From contig NZ_UHFA01000002.1 in assembly GCF_900459175.1 (NCBI RefSeq), positions 1,178,001 to 1,242,000 on the forward strand: a stretch of DNA of 64,000 nucleotides, written 5' to 3'. This DNA comes from Streptococcus downei MFe28. Lineage in GTDB: Bacteria > Bacillota > Bacilli > Lactobacillales > Streptococcaceae. The notes below the pieces were generated by a model. That model was not told the origin of the DNA. It saw only the letters and a list, made by a program, of their open reading frames with translations, and did no database searches. The position numbers and the translations under genes are program-made. Of the stretch, positions 49,740 to 60,500 are shown piece by piece (positions within the stretch are counted from its first letter, which is position 1; every line of letters starts with the position of its first letter).

Positions 49740-49968
49740 AGACACATTGGCGCAGTGGTTGATTTGTGATGATTGGCTTTATGCTTCAGCATTTAGCCAA
49801 TCACATGCCAACGAAGTGGCGGTAAGGTCCTTATCCCTTGCTAGGCAAGGGATAGGTCCAAGGGTCTGGGAGACCCTTGGAGGAAACCAAAATCAACTGT
49901 GCGGGGGCGAGACAACAAAATTGACGGAATTGCCGTACCAGTTTTTGCCTCGCTCCCTTTTCTTTTAA
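49740..49968 (+). ncRNA. Candidate structured RNA: four consecutive hairpins ending in a U tract
   Basis: Stem 1: GATTGGCT/AGCCAATC (49771-49802). Stem 2: TATCCCTTGC/GCAAGGGATA (49832-49854). Stem 3: CCAAGGGTCT/AGACCCTTGG with a GGG loop (49858-49880). Stem 4: GGGGCGAG/CTCGCTCCC (about 49904-49957) enclosing GACGG/CCGTC-like pairing and followed by TTTTCTTTT. No convincing coding frame covers it. The last stem looks like an intrinsic terminator. It could instead be a decayed insertion-sequence end; I recognise no RNA family. Confidence 0.4.
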
Positions 49969-50105
49969 AATGAAAGTTACTGAAACTTGCATAGGGAAGG
50001 TGAAACCAAACACCTATTGATGTGAAACTGCCATGAAAGTTAATTGTTTGTAATGTTACTAATTTGAAATAATATTCAAAATAACTGTTATTTTAGATTC
50101 TCAGT

Positions 50106-50134
50106 TTGTAAATATGAAAGTGCTATCATATAAT
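50106..50134 (+). promoter_or_regulatory. Promoter of the first glucosyltransferase gene
   Basis: TTGTAA (50106-50111) and TATAAT (50129-50134) at 17-bp spacing. The leader to the ATG is about 75 bases. Confidence 0.75.
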
Positions 50135-50212
50135 TCATGGTTTAGTGGGGACCATCTGGTCTCCGCTGATAACTAAATAATTTTAAGCTCATAGCTAAAG
50201 GAGTGTTTTTTT

Positions 50213-53200
50213 ATGGAAAAAAAGCTACATTATAAGCTTCACAAGGTTAAAAAACATTGGGTTACGATAGCAGTAGCCTCAATTGGTTTAGTCAGTCTCA
50301 TAGGGGCTGGCACCGTTTCCGCAGAAGATAAGGTGGCTAACGATACTGCTGCTCAAACCAGTCAAGCAGCCGACACGAATCAAGGGGACCAGGCGACATC
50401 TAGTGATACCAACACAAATGACCAGTCCCTAGATCAAGGTCAAACGACTCAAAATCAGACCACTGATCAAGCACAGGCTGGCCAAAACTCCGCCACCACT
50501 GATCAAGCTCAAGGCAATAACAATCAAACTACTGATAATCAGGTAAGCGACAACCAAGCGGATAAGAATCAAGCTACAGAAGGCAACAGGGTCCAACCTC
50601 GCGATGCTGCTAATGTTGCGGCGGCAGATCAAGTGGCTCAAACAGGCCCTTCTGAACAAGAAAAATCAGCAGCCCTGTCACTTGACAATGTTAAGTTGAT
50701 TGATGGTAAGTACTATTACGTCCAAGCTGATGGTTCTTATAAGAAGAACTTTGCCATTACGGTCAATGGTCAAATGCTCTACTTTGATGGGGATACTGGT
50801 GCCCTCTCATCAACCTCAACTTATTCCTTCTCACAAGGAACAACCAATTTGGTGGATGATTTTTCAAGCCATAACAAGGCCTACGATTCGACCGCTAAGA
50901 GTTTTGAATTGGTCAATGGCTATTTGACAGCTAACTCATGGTACCGTCCGGCTTCTATTCTGCGCAATGGTCAAACCTGGGAAGCTTCAAATGAAAATGA
51001 CTTGCGACCAGTCTTGATGAGCTGGTGGCCAGATAAGGATACTCAAGTAGCTTACGTCAACTACATGAATAAGTATCTAAGTGCCAACGAGACAGAAGTG
51101 ACCAATGAGACCCCTCAAGCAGATCTCAATAAGGAAGCCCAATCTATTCAAACCAAGATTGAGCAAAAGATCACCGCTGATAACAGCACCCAGTGGTTGC
51201 GGACAGCCATGGAAGCCTTCGTGGCTACCCAACCAAAATGGAATATGAGCACAGAAAACTACAACAAGGGAGACCACTTACAAGGTGGAGCTCTGCTCTA
51301 TACTAATTCTGACTTGACTCCTTGGGCAAATTCTGACTACCGTCTGCTTAACCGCACCCCAACCCAACAAGATGGCACCAAGAAGTACTTTACTGAAGCT
51401 GGTGAAGGGGGTTATGAATTCCTGTTGTCTAATGACGTTGATAACTCAAACCCTGTCGTTCAAGCAGAACAACTGAACCAGTTGCACTACCTGATGAACT
51501 GGGGTGACATTGTCATGGGTGACAAGAATGCCAACTTTGACGGTGTTCGGGTCGATGCGGTTGATAATGTCAATGCTGACTTGTTGCAAGTCTACAGCAA
51601 CTACTTCAAGGACAACTACAAGGTAACTGATTCTGAAGCCAATGCCCTGGCTCACATCTCAATCCTTGAAGCTTGGTCGGGCAATGACAATCAATACAAT
51701 GAAGACACCAATGGTACAGCCCTGTCTATTGATAATTCATCACGTCTTACTTCTCTGGCTGTTTTGACCAAACAACCTGGTCAACGTATTGACCTTTCAA
51801 ACCTGATTAGCGAGTCTACCAATAAGGAACGCGCCAATGATACGGCCTACGGCGATACCATTCCTACTTATTCCTTCGTTCGGGCTCATGACTCAGAAGT
51901 GCAAACTGTTATCGCTAAAATCGTTAAGGAAAAGATTGATAACAATTCAGATGGTTACACCTTTACCCTCGACCAACTGAAAGATGCCTTCAAGGTCTAC
52001 AACGAAGACATGAACAAGGTCAATAAGACCTACACCCACTACAATATTCCAGCGGCCTATGCCCTGCTTCTCAGCAATATGGAGTCTGTTCCACGGGTTT
52101 ATTATGGTGACCTCTATACCGATGACGGCCAATACATGGCTAAGAAGTCTCCTTACCACGATGCCATTGCAACCATGTTGCAAGGTCGGATTGCCTATGT
52201 TTCAGGTGGTCAAAGTGAAGAGGTCCATAAGCTAAATGGCGACAATCAAATTCTGTCGTCTGTCCGCTATGGTCAAGACCTCATGTCTGCTGATGATACC
52301 CAAGGAACCGACCTCAGTCGTACTTCTGGCATGGTGACCTTGGTCAGCAATGATCCTAACCTCAACCTTGGTAGCGATAGTTTAACCGTTAACGTGGGTA
52401 AGGCCCATGCCAACCAAGCCTATCGTCCATTGCTTTTGGGAACCAGCGACGGCGTTCAATCCTACCTCAAGGACTCAGATACCAATCTGGTTAAATATAC
52501 CGATGCTAATGGTAATCTGACCTTTACGGCTGATGATATCAAGGGTTACTCAACTGTTGATATGAGTGGTTACCTAGCTGTTTGGGTACCAGTTGGTGCT
52601 AAGGATGGTCAAGATGTCCGTGTAGCAGCAGATAGTTCACAAAAGACCGATGGTAAATTCCTCAAGACCTCAGCTGCGCTGGATTCCCAAGTTATCTTTG
52701 AAGGCTTCTCTAACTTCCAAGACTTTGTCAACAATGACTCCCAATACACCAACAAGAAGATTGCTGAAAATGCCGATTTCTTCAAGAAATTGGGTATTAC
52801 CTCCTTTGAAATGGCACCACAATACGTCTCAGCAACCGACGGTAGCTTCTTGGATTCCATCATTGAAAATGGTTATGCCTTCTCGGATCGCTATGACTTG
52901 GCCATGAGTAAGAACAATAAGTACGGTTCTAAGGACGACTTGGCTAACGCTCTCAAGGCCCTTCATGCTAATGGTATTCAAGCCATTGCTGACTGGGTGC
53001 CAGACCAAATTTATCAATTGCCAGGCGAAGAAGTGGTCACCGCTAAACGGACTGATAGCTATGGTAAGCCGACCTTTGATGCCTTCATCAATAACACCCT
53101 CTATGCAGCCAATACCAAGAGTAGCGGTAGTGACTATCAAGCCCAGTATGGTGGAGCCTTCTTGGATGAACTCAAGGCTAAATATCCTGACATGTTCAAT

Positions 53201-54856
53201 GTCAACATGATTTCAACCGGTAAGCCAATTGATTCATCAACCAAGATAAAACAATGGGAAGCTAAATACTTCAATGGTACCAATGTTCTAGGCAAGGGTT
53301 CTGGCTATGTCCTCAGCGATGATGCTACTGGTAAGTACTTCACCGTCAATGAAAATGGAGACTTCCTGCCAGCCAGCTTCACAGGTGACCAAAATGCTAA
53401 GACTGGTTTCTACTATGATGGCACCGGCATGACCTATTACTCAACGTCAGGTAATAAGGCGGTAGACAGCTTTGTTTATGAAGGTGGCCACTATTATTAC
53501 TTCGATAAAGACGGTCATATGGTAACTGGTAGCTACAAGGCTGCTGATGGTAATGACTATTACTTCCTGCCAAACGGTATCCAAATGCGTGATGCCATCT
53601 ACCAAGATGACAAGGGCAATAGTTACTACTATGGTCGCACAGGTATCCTCTACAAGGGGGACAATTGGTATCCATTTACCGATCCTAAGAATTCCAACAA
53701 GACAGTTTTCCGTTACTTTGATGCCAATAATGTCATGGCTATCGGCTATAAGGACATGTACGGTCAAACCTACTACTTTGACGAAAATGGTTACCAAGCC
53801 AAGGGCGAACTCCTGACAGACGCTAAGGGAACCCATTATTTCGATGAAGATAATGGTGCCATGGCTAAGAATAAATTTGTCAATGTTGGTGACGATTGGT
53901 ACTACATGGATGGTAATGGTAATGCTGTCAAGGGTCAATACCCTGTCGACAATCAAATCCTTTACTTCAATCCAGAAACAGGTGTCCAAGTTAAGGGACA
54001 ATTTATTACAGATGCCCAAGGTCGCATTTCTTACTATGATGGAAACTCTGGTGCCCTCAAGTTTAGTGGCTTCTTCACACCAAATGGTAATGACTGGTAC
54101 TATGCTGAAAATGGCTATGTCTACAAGGGCTTCAAACAAGTCGCAGAAAACCAAGACCAATGGTATTACTTCGACCAAACGACCGGTAAACAAGCCAAGG
54201 GAGCAGTAGAAGTCAATGGTCAAAATCTCTACTTTGATAAGGACTCTGGTGTTCAAGTCAAGGGAGACTTTGTGACCGATGATGCTGGTAATACCAGCTT
54301 CTACCGTGGCGACAACGGCAACAAGCTTGCTGGCGGATTCTTTACAACTGGCAATAACGCTTGGTACTATGCCGACGCCAATGGTAATGTGGCCAAAGGC
54401 TTCAGAGAAATGGAGGGTAACTGGTATTACTTTGATGATCTAACTGGTCGCCAAGCCAAGGGAGCCGTTCAAGTCAATGGTCAAAACCTCTACTTTGACG
54501 TCAACTCAGGTATCCAAGTTAAGGGAGACTTTGTGACAGACGGTCAAGGAAACACCTCTTATTATGACCTCAATACAGGTGATAAGAAGGTCAATGGTTT
54601 CTTTACAACTGGTGACAATGCTTGGTACTATGCTGATAGCCAAGGCAACCTAGCCAAGGGTCGCAAGTCTATTGACAATCAAGACCTCTACTTTGATCCT
54701 GCAACTGGTAAGCAAGTCAAGGGCCAACTCATTTCTATTGATGGTCGTAGCTATTACTTCGATGGTGACACCGGTAACATGGCTAAGAATCGCTTCGTCC
54801 GTATCGGTGATCAATGGATCTATTTCGGCAATGATGGCGCTGCAGCCAATCTATAA
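50213..54856 (+). CDS. Glucosyltransferase (glucansucrase, GH70) 1
   Basis: A 1547-residue secreted enzyme that builds alpha-glucan from sucrose. Residues 1-37 are a KxYKxGKxW-type signal ([20 protein letters not shown]), with cleavage likely after VSA. Residues 38-150 are a Gln/Asn/Thr-rich variable region. The circularly permuted GH70 core runs about 200-1050, with nucleophile Asp448 ([15 protein letters not shown]), acid/base Glu486 (ILEAWSGND) and stabiliser Asp560 ([10 protein letters not shown]). About 1070-1547 are glucan-binding YG repeats. The SEV triplet after Asp560 is seen in many alpha-1,6-forming enzymes, but linkage cannot be settled here. It shares long stretches with the third gtf. 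Confidence 0.93.
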   Translation: MEKKLHYKLHKVKKHWVTIAVASIGLVSLIGAGTVSAEDKVANDTAAQTSQAADTNQGDQATSSDTNTNDQSLDQGQTTQNQTTDQAQAGQNSATTDQAQGNNNQTTDNQVSDNQADKNQATEGNRVQPRDAANVAAADQVAQTGPSEQEKSAALSLDNVKLIDGKYYYVQADGSYKKNFAITVNGQMLYFDGDTGALSSTSTYSFSQGTTNLVDDFSSHNKAYDSTAKSFELVNGYLTANSWYRPASILRNGQTWEASNENDLRPVLMSWWPDKDTQVAYVNYMNKYLSANETEVTNETPQADLNKEAQSIQTKIEQKITADNSTQWLRTAMEAFVATQPKWNMSTENYNKGDHLQGGALLYTNSDLTPWANSDYRLLNRTPTQQDGTKKYFTEAGEGGYEFLLSNDVDNSNPVVQAEQLNQLHYLMNWGDIVMGDKNANFDGVRVDAVDNVNADLLQVYSNYFKDNYKVTDSEANALAHISILEAWSGNDNQYNEDTNGTALSIDNSSRLTSLAVLTKQPGQRIDLSNLISESTNKERANDTAYGDTIPTYSFVRAHDSEVQTVIAKIVKEKIDNNSDGYTFTLDQLKDAFKVYNEDMNKVNKTYTHYNIPAAYALLLSNMESVPRVYYGDLYTDDGQYMAKKSPYHDAIATMLQGRIAYVSGGQSEEVHKLNGDNQILSSVRYGQDLMSADDTQGTDLSRTSGMVTLVSNDPNLNLGSDSLTVNVGKAHANQAYRPLLLGTSDGVQSYLKDSDTNLVKYTDANGNLTFTADDIKGYSTVDMSGYLAVWVPVGAKDGQDVRVAADSSQKTDGKFLKTSAALDSQVIFEGFSNFQDFVNNDSQYTNKKIAENADFFKKLGITSFEMAPQYVSATDGSFLDSIIENGYAFSDRYDLAMSKNNKYGSKDDLANALKALHANGIQAIADWVPDQIYQLPGEEVVTAKRTDSYGKPTFDAFINNTLYAANTKSSGSDYQAQYGGAFLDELKAKYPDMFNVNMISTGKPIDSSTKIKQWEAKYFNGTNVLGKGSGYVLSDDATGKYFTVNENGDFLPASFTGDQNAKTGFYYDGTGMTYYSTSGNKAVDSFVYEGGHYYYFDKDGHMVTGSYKAADGNDYYFLPNGIQMRDAIYQDDKGNSYYYGRTGILYKGDNWYPFTDPKNSNKTVFRYFDANNVMAIGYKDMYGQTYYFDENGYQAKGELLTDAKGTHYFDEDNGAMAKNKFVNVGDDWYYMDGNGNAVKGQYPVDNQILYFNPETGVQVKGQFITDAQGRISYYDGNSGALKFSGFFTPNGNDWYYAENGYVYKGFKQVAENQDQWYYFDQTTGKQAKGAVEVNGQNLYFDKDSGVQVKGDFVTDDAGNTSFYRGDNGNKLAGGFFTTGNNAWYYADANGNVAKGFREMEGNWYYFDDLTGRQAKGAVQVNGQNLYFDVNSGIQVKGDFVTDGQGNTSYYDLNTGDKKVNGFFTTGDNAWYYADSQGNLAKGRKSIDNQDLYFDPATGKQVKGQLISIDGRSYYFDGDTGNMAKNRFVRIGDQWIYFGNDGAAANL
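54190..54720 (+). repeat. 261-bp tandem repeat in the glucan-binding domain of glucosyltransferase 1
   Basis: The unit QAKGAVxVNGQNLYFD...FFTTGxNAWYYAD recurs after exactly 87 codons (54191 and 54452), with a third, partial unit beginning near 54600. The high nucleotide identity suggests recent duplication and possible length variation between strains. Confidence 0.75.
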
Positions 54857-55341
54857 GCTTGATTGAGCTAACGCTAAACCAGACTTAACTAAGCCATCCT
54901 GCTAAGCAGGGTGGCTTTTTTGGGGTTTATAGCTCTTGTATAAAACACGTGTTTTTGGAAACCAAAAAATAGCCCTTGACTGAAGTCAAGAGCTCATGAA
55001 TGAGGGGACCAATGGTAGTAAGGGGTCTTTACAGCTCGAAGCTGAAGGCAGTACCATGCCTGAATTAGAAAACTCTAATTCCTTTGAACGCTCTGTTACC
55101 AGTCGCCCAACGTTATTCCCTCGTTTACCGCATTTTACCATAACCGGAGGAGAATTGTCAAAACGTCAACCGATTTTCCACGTAGCTAGCGATAAAAAGG
55201 TTGTCAAGCTAAGTTTTCCCCGCACACGAAGGGGGGCAGGGGTAATCATGAAGGAAATAATAACTTTAGGCATCTATGAGAATTGTTTTATACACCTAAA
55301 AAGAGTATAATGAGTGTATGAAAAACAAGTGAGGTGCCAAA
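54857..55341. other. Intergenic region between glucosyltransferase 1 and relBE
   Basis: Contains a strong terminator (GCCATCCTGC/GCAGGGTGGC, 54892-54916, then TTTTTT), a small CTTGACT/AGTCAAG hairpin (54973-54989) and the relBE promoter. An open frame of 104 codons from 54996 has no ribosome site and odd composition, so I do not call it a gene. Confidence 0.6.
55283..55311 (+). promoter_or_regulatory. relBE promoter
   Basis: TTGTTT (55283-55288) and TATAAT (55306-55311) with 17-bp spacing. The nearby GTTTTATACAC may contribute to RelBE autoregulation. Confidence 0.75.
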
Positions 55342-55581
55342 ATGTCTAAAGTAAGATTAAATGTCAATATTGATTCCGATGTGAAAGAAAGGGCCAGTCA
55401 AGTCTTTTCTAAATTGGGACTGGATATGACGACTGCTGTCACTATTTATCTTAATCAAGTGATTCAAAAAAATGGTATTCCTTTCGATTTGACGCTCGAA
55501 AAGACACATTATACTGCTGATGAGATTTTGGGGCCTGATTGGCGAGAAGGGCTTGATGCAGTAGAGGATGAGTGGGAATGA
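55342..55581 (+). CDS. relB: RelB/DinJ-family antitoxin
   Basis: A 79-residue protein. The N-terminal ribbon-helix-helix (KVRLNVNIDSDVKERASQVF, then KLGLDMTTAVTIYLNQVI) binds DNA. The acidic C-terminal tail (DEILGPDWREGLDAVEDEWE) wraps the toxin. Start ATG 55342 follows GAGGTG. It overlaps the toxin gene by 4 bases (ATGA). Confidence 0.92.
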   Translation: MSKVRLNVNIDSDVKERASQVFSKLGLDMTTAVTIYLNQVIQKNGIPFDLTLEKTHYTADEILGPDWREGLDAVEDEWE

Positions 55582-55877
55582 CCTATCAAGTAGAATTTAC
55601 AAAAGAGTCTGCCAAGGACTTAAGGCGATTAGATAATAGTCAGAGGATTCAGATTCGTAAATCTCTTGTTAAGCTAGAAACGCTTGGTATGGAAGCTGGT
55701 CAGGCTTTACATGGGGCATTATCTGGTTGTCGTAAATTAAAGCATAAACGGCTAGGCTTGCGGATTGTCTTTAGACAGAAAGCATCAGGAATAGAAATTA
55801 TTGAAATTGTCGTAGTCGAAAAACGTAGTGACAATGAAGTTTATAAGATTGCGCAAAAACGGATACTGAAGAGGTGA
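55578..55877 (+). CDS. relE: RelE/ParE-family toxin
   Basis: A 99-residue mRNA-interferase-type toxin. Typical blocks are VEFTKESAKDLRRLD, the basic CRKLKHKRLGLRIVFR strand pair and VVVEKRSDNEVYKIAQKR at the C-terminus. Substrate would be ribosome-bound mRNA. I chose ATG 55578, which overlaps the relB stop; the GTG two codons earlier is unlikely. A hairpin with T tail (55868-55900) ends the operon. Confidence 0.9.
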   Translation: MTYQVEFTKESAKDLRRLDNSQRIQIRKSLVKLETLGMEAGQALHGALSGCRKLKHKRLGLRIVFRQKASGIEIIEIVVVEKRSDNEVYKIAQKRILKR

Positions 55878-55900
55878 GCTAACAGGCTTGCCTCTTTTTT
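55868..55900 (+). terminator. Terminator of relBE
   Basis: AAGAGG (55869-55874) and CCTCTT (55891-55896), with inner AGC/GCT pairing, followed by TTTT. Confidence 0.7.
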
Positions 55901-55993
55901 CAGCCGTTCTATCGGATGTAAAATGGGCGGTTAGATGAGAAAATCTATTGAAAGATTCAATTTAATTCAGTTGTGTTTATTCATTTCTTAGGC

Positions 55994-56021
55994 TTGCTTA
56001 ATTTTTCTTTTGTGCTATAAT
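55994..56021 (+). promoter_or_regulatory. mntH promoter
   Basis: TTGCTT (55994-55999) and TATAAT (56016-56021) with 16-bp spacing, about 35 bases before the start. Confidence 0.65.
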
Positions 56022-56056
56022 GAAGGCAATTAAGAACTTAGAAAAGAGGCATTCTT

Positions 56057-57412
56057 TTGGAAGTGCAAAAGAAGCAGCAGATAGATAAAGGGGCTTCCTT
56101 GAGTGAGGTTAACCAGAGTGTAGAGGTGCCAGAGACCACCTCCTTTTGGCGCACCCTCAAGGCCTTTATTGGGCCAGGAGCTCTGGTAGCCGTCGGTTAC
56201 ATGGATCCCGGCAATTGGATTACCAGCGTGGTCGGTGGCGCAAGTTATAAGTACCTCCTCTTGTCCATCGTCTTGATTTCGTCGCTCATGGCCATGCAGC
56301 TGCAACAGATGGCCGGCAAGCTAGGTATCGTAACCCGTCAAGATTTGGCACAAGCGACGGCAACCCATTTGCCCAGTTGGCTCCGCTATCTTTTATTTGT
56401 CATTATTGAGCTAGCCCTGATGGCGACGGATTTGGCAGAGGTTATTGGTTCAGGGATTGCCCTCCATTTACTTTTTGGTTGGCCTCTCATGTTGTCCATA
56501 TTTGTTACTGTTCTGGATGTCTTTCTCCTTCTAGGTCTAATGAAGTTGGGCTTTCGCAAGATTGAGGCAGTGGTTTCGACCTTGATAATGACCATCCTTC
56601 TGATTTTCCTTTATTTAACAGTCATCTCACAGCCTAGTATCTCAGGTATCCTCAAGGGATTCCTTCCGAGTGGCTCGATTTTTGATCTCCATCAAAGAGG
56701 AGGAAATACCAAGCTGACCCTGGCCCTGGGGATTATTGGGGCAACGGTTATGCCCCACAATCTTTATCTCCATTCCTCCATTTCTCAGACCAGACGGGTG
56801 GATTATGACAATCCCGAATCCGTTCGTCGGGCGGTTCGTTTCATGACCTGGGACTCTAATATTCAACTCAGCCTAGCCTTTGTTGTCAATTCCCTGCTTT
56901 TGATTTTGGGAGCGGCCCTCTTTTATGGTCATGCCAGTCAAATTTCTGCCTTTGCGCAAATGTATAACGCCTTAGCGGATCCCAAGATTGCTGGGAGTGT
57001 TGCTAGCGGCCTGCTCTCGACCCTCTTTGCAGTGGCCTTGCTGGCCAGCGGCCAGAATTCGACCATTACGGGAACCCTGACTGGTCAAATCGTTATGGAA
57101 GGTTTTGTCCATCTGCGCTTGCCTCAATGGTTTATTCGTTTGGTGACCAGGCTACTAGCCCTCTTGCCAGTGATTCTTGCTGCTTTGATTTGGGGCAGCA
57201 GGGAAAAGGTTCTGGATCAACTGATTGTCTATTCCCAGGTCTTCCTTTCACTGGCTCTGCCTTTCTCGATCTTCCCCCTCATTTATTTCACCTCTAGTAA
57301 GAAATTGATGGGCGAACACAAGAATGCCATCTGGAACACGGCCCTGGCCTATGGAGTAGCGGTCATTCTCACCATCTTGAACATCAAGTTAATTATTGAT
57401 TTGTTCCAATAA
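56057..57412 (+). CDS. mntH: Nramp-family divalent metal (Mn2+/Fe2+) transporter
   Basis: A 451-residue proton-coupled importer with about 11 membrane helices. Both metal-binding motifs are present: [12 protein letters not shown] in helix 1 (about 48-59) and [13 protein letters not shown] in helix 6. The first 35 residues are a soluble tail. The start is TTG 56057, preceded by AAAAGAGG; GTG 56063 is an alternative. Manganese uptake supports peroxide resistance in streptococci. It stands between relBE and gtfS with its own promoter and terminator, so it is not in the glucosyltransferase transcripts. Confidence 0.92.
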   Translation: MEVQKKQQIDKGASLSEVNQSVEVPETTSFWRTLKAFIGPGALVAVGYMDPGNWITSVVGGASYKYLLLSIVLISSLMAMQLQQMAGKLGIVTRQDLAQATATHLPSWLRYLLFVIIELALMATDLAEVIGSGIALHLLFGWPLMLSIFVTVLDVFLLLGLMKLGFRKIEAVVSTLIMTILLIFLYLTVISQPSISGILKGFLPSGSIFDLHQRGGNTKLTLALGIIGATVMPHNLYLHSSISQTRRVDYDNPESVRRAVRFMTWDSNIQLSLAFVVNSLLLILGAALFYGHASQISAFAQMYNALADPKIAGSVASGLLSTLFAVALLASGQNSTITGTLTGQIVMEGFVHLRLPQWFIRLVTRLLALLPVILAALIWGSREKVLDQLIVYSQVFLSLALPFSIFPLIYFTSSKKLMGEHKNAIWNTALAYGVAVILTILNIKLIIDLFQ

Positions 57413-57417
57413 ATATG

Positions 57418-57452
57418 AATCTCTTTAAAGAATAAATTTAAAGAGATTTTTA
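57418..57452 (+). terminator. mntH terminator
   Basis: AATCTCTTTAAA and TTTAAAGAGATT form a perfect 12-bp stem followed by TTT. Confidence 0.85.
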
Positions 57453-57590
57453 TGTTGTTTTACAATCTAATGACAAATTTAGGATTTCTGAGATTAAACT
57501 TAAATAACATGTTAAAATAAATTGATAATTAAAATTATTTGGTTATTAAAGTTTTAATTGTCGAATTTTTTTATAAGGAGAATGATATTC

Positions 57591-60500
57591 ATGGAAAAAA
57601 ATTTGCGCTACAAATTGCATAAGGTTAAAAAGCAATGGGTAGCCATTGGTGTGACGACCGTAACGCTTAGCTTTCTAGCTGGAGGCCAAGTCGTTGCAGC
57701 CGACACAAACAATAATGACGGGACAAGTGTTCAGGTCAACAAAATGGTGCCAAGTGATCCCAAGTTTGACGCTCAAGCCCAAAACGGTCAACTTGCTCAA
57801 GCTATGTTTAAGGCTGCTAATCAAGCAGATCAAACTGCTACAAGTCAAGTTAGCCCAGCAACAGATGGCAGGGTTGATAACCAGGTGACACCAGCAGCTA
57901 ATCAACCTGCGGCTAATGTGGCCAATCAAGATGTGGCCAATCCAGCGACTGATGCCGGAGCACTTAATCGCCAATCGGCCGCTGATACGTCAACAGATGG
58001 TAAGGCTGTACCTCAGACTAGTGACCAACCAGGTCATCTGGAAACAGTTGATGGCAAAACTTACTATGTGGATGCCAATGGTCAACGGTTGAAAAACTAT
58101 TCAATGGTCATTGATGGCAAGACCTATTACTTTGACGGTCAGACAGGCGAAGCGCAAACCGACTTGCCTAAGACCGGTCAAGCTAATCAAGACAATGTGC
58201 CCGATAGCTATCAGGCCAATAATCAAGCCTATAGTAATGAGGCTTCTAGCTTTGAGACAGTTGATAATTACCTGACAGCGGATTCCTGGTATCGCCCTCG
58301 CAAGATTTTGAAAAATGGCCAGAGCTGGCAGGCTAGTTCAGAAGGTGACCTGCGTCCTATTCTCATGACCTGGTGGCCAGATGCGGCCACCAAGGCAGCC
58401 TATGCCAACTTCTGGGCTAAAGAAGGCCTGATTTCAGGTTCTTACAGGCAAAATTCTGCCAATCTTGATGCGGCTACCCAGAATATTCAATCTGCCATTG
58501 AAAAGAAGATTGCCAGTGAAGGCAATACCAACTGGTTGCGCGACAAGATGTCCCAATTCGTCAAGTCACAAAACCAGTGGAGTATTGCTTCTGAAAATGA
58601 GACTGTCTATCCTAATCAGGATCATATGCAAGGGGGGGCCCTGCTCTTTTCAAACAGTAAGGATACCGAGCATGCTAACTCAGACTGGCGCCTGCTCAAC
58701 CGCAATCCAACCTTCCAAACTGGTAAACAAAAGTATTTTACAACCAACTATGCGGGTTATGAATTGCTCTTAGCCAATGATGTTGATAATTCTAACCCGG
58801 TCGTCCAAGCCGAACAGCTCAATCACCTCCACTACCTTATGAACTGGGGTGACATTGTTATGGGGGATAAGGATGCTAACTTTGATGGTGTCCGAGTTGA
58901 TGCGGTTGATAATGTCAATGCCGACCTGCTACAAATTCAGAGGGATTATTATAAGGCCAAATATGGCACCGATCAAAATGAAAAAAATGCCATTGACCAC
59001 CTCTCTATCCTAGAAGCCTGGTCTGGCAACGACAATGACTACGTCAAGGACCAAAACAACTTTTCTCTCTCTATTGACAATGATCAACGCAGTGGTATGT
59101 TGAAAGCTTTCGGTTATGCTTCTGCCTATCGTGGTAATTTGAGTAATCTCGCAACTGCTGGCTTGAAAAACCGTAGTGCAAATCCTGATAGTGACCCAGT
59201 TCCAAACTATGTCTTTATTCGTGCCCATGACTCTGAGGTACAGACACGGATTGCTAAGATTATTCGTGAGAAATTGGGTAAGACCAATGCTGATGGTTTG
59301 ACCAATCTGACCTTAGATGATTTAAACAAGGCCTTTGACATCTACAACCAGGATATGAATGCCACCGATAAGGTTTATTATCCTAATAATTTACCGATGG
59401 CCTATGCTTGGATGCTGCAAAATAAGGATACGGTCACTCGGGTCTACTATGGTGATATGTACACCGATAATGGCCAGTATATGGCGACCAAGACCCCATT
59501 TTATAATGCTATTGAGACCCTGCTTAAGGGCCGGATTAAGTATGTTGCTGGTGGTCAAGCGGTCTCCTACAAGCAAGATTGGTCTAGTGGAATTTTGACC
59601 TCGGTTCGCTATGGTAAGGGAGCTAATTCGGCTAGTGATGCTGGGAACACGGAAACCCGCAATTCTGGTATGGCCCTCCTGATTAACAATCGACCTAACT
59701 TCAGGGCTTATCGGAACTTGACCTTGAACATGGGGGCAGCCCATAAGAGCCAAGCCTACCGTCCTCTCTTGCTGTCTACCAAGGATGGCATTGCCACCTA
59801 CCTTAATGATAGCGATGTGGATTCTCGCCAATACAAGTACACCGATAGTCAGGGGAACTTAAGCTTTAGTGCCTCTGAACTGCAAAGTGTTGCTAACGCC
59901 CAAGTCTCAGGTATGATTCAGGTTTGGGTACCCGTCGGTGCGGCAGATAACCAAGATGTCCGTACTTCTCCAAGTACACAAGCGACCAAGGATGGCAATA
60001 TCTATCATCAAAGTGACGCCCTAGATTCCCAAGTCATCTATGAAGGTTTCTCTAATTTCCAAGCCTTCGCCCAAAGTCCTGACCAATATACCAATGCTGT
60101 CATTGCTAAAAATGGCGACCTCTTTAAGTCTTGGGGCATTACCCAATTTGAAATGGCTCCGCAGTACGTGTCATCAGAAGATGGAACTTTCCTTGATTCC
60201 GTTATTTTAAATGGTTATGCCTTCTCAGACCGCTATGACCTGGCTATGAGTAAGAATAATAAATATGGCTCCAAGCAGGATTTGGCCAATGCCATTAAAG
60301 GACTTCATGCTGCAGGTATCAAGGTCTTGTCAGACTGGGTACCAGACCAACTTTATAATCTGCCTGGAAAAGAAGTGGTAACGGCAACCCGGGTCAATCA
60401 ATATGGTCAAGCCAAATCAGGGGCGACCATCAATAAGACTCCTTATGTGGCCAATACCCGTTCCTATGGTGACTACCAAGAACAGTACGGTGGAAAATTC

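Noticed and set aside
53447..54256. A 269-codon minus-strand open frame inside glucosyltransferase 1
   Set aside because: It is antisense to the YG repeats, whose codon pattern keeps the opposite strand free of stops; its composition (Val/Ile-rich) is not protein-like and it has no ribosome site.
54996..55310. A 104-codon open frame between glucosyltransferase 1 and relB
   Set aside because: No ribosome site, unusual composition, and it overlaps the relBE promoter.
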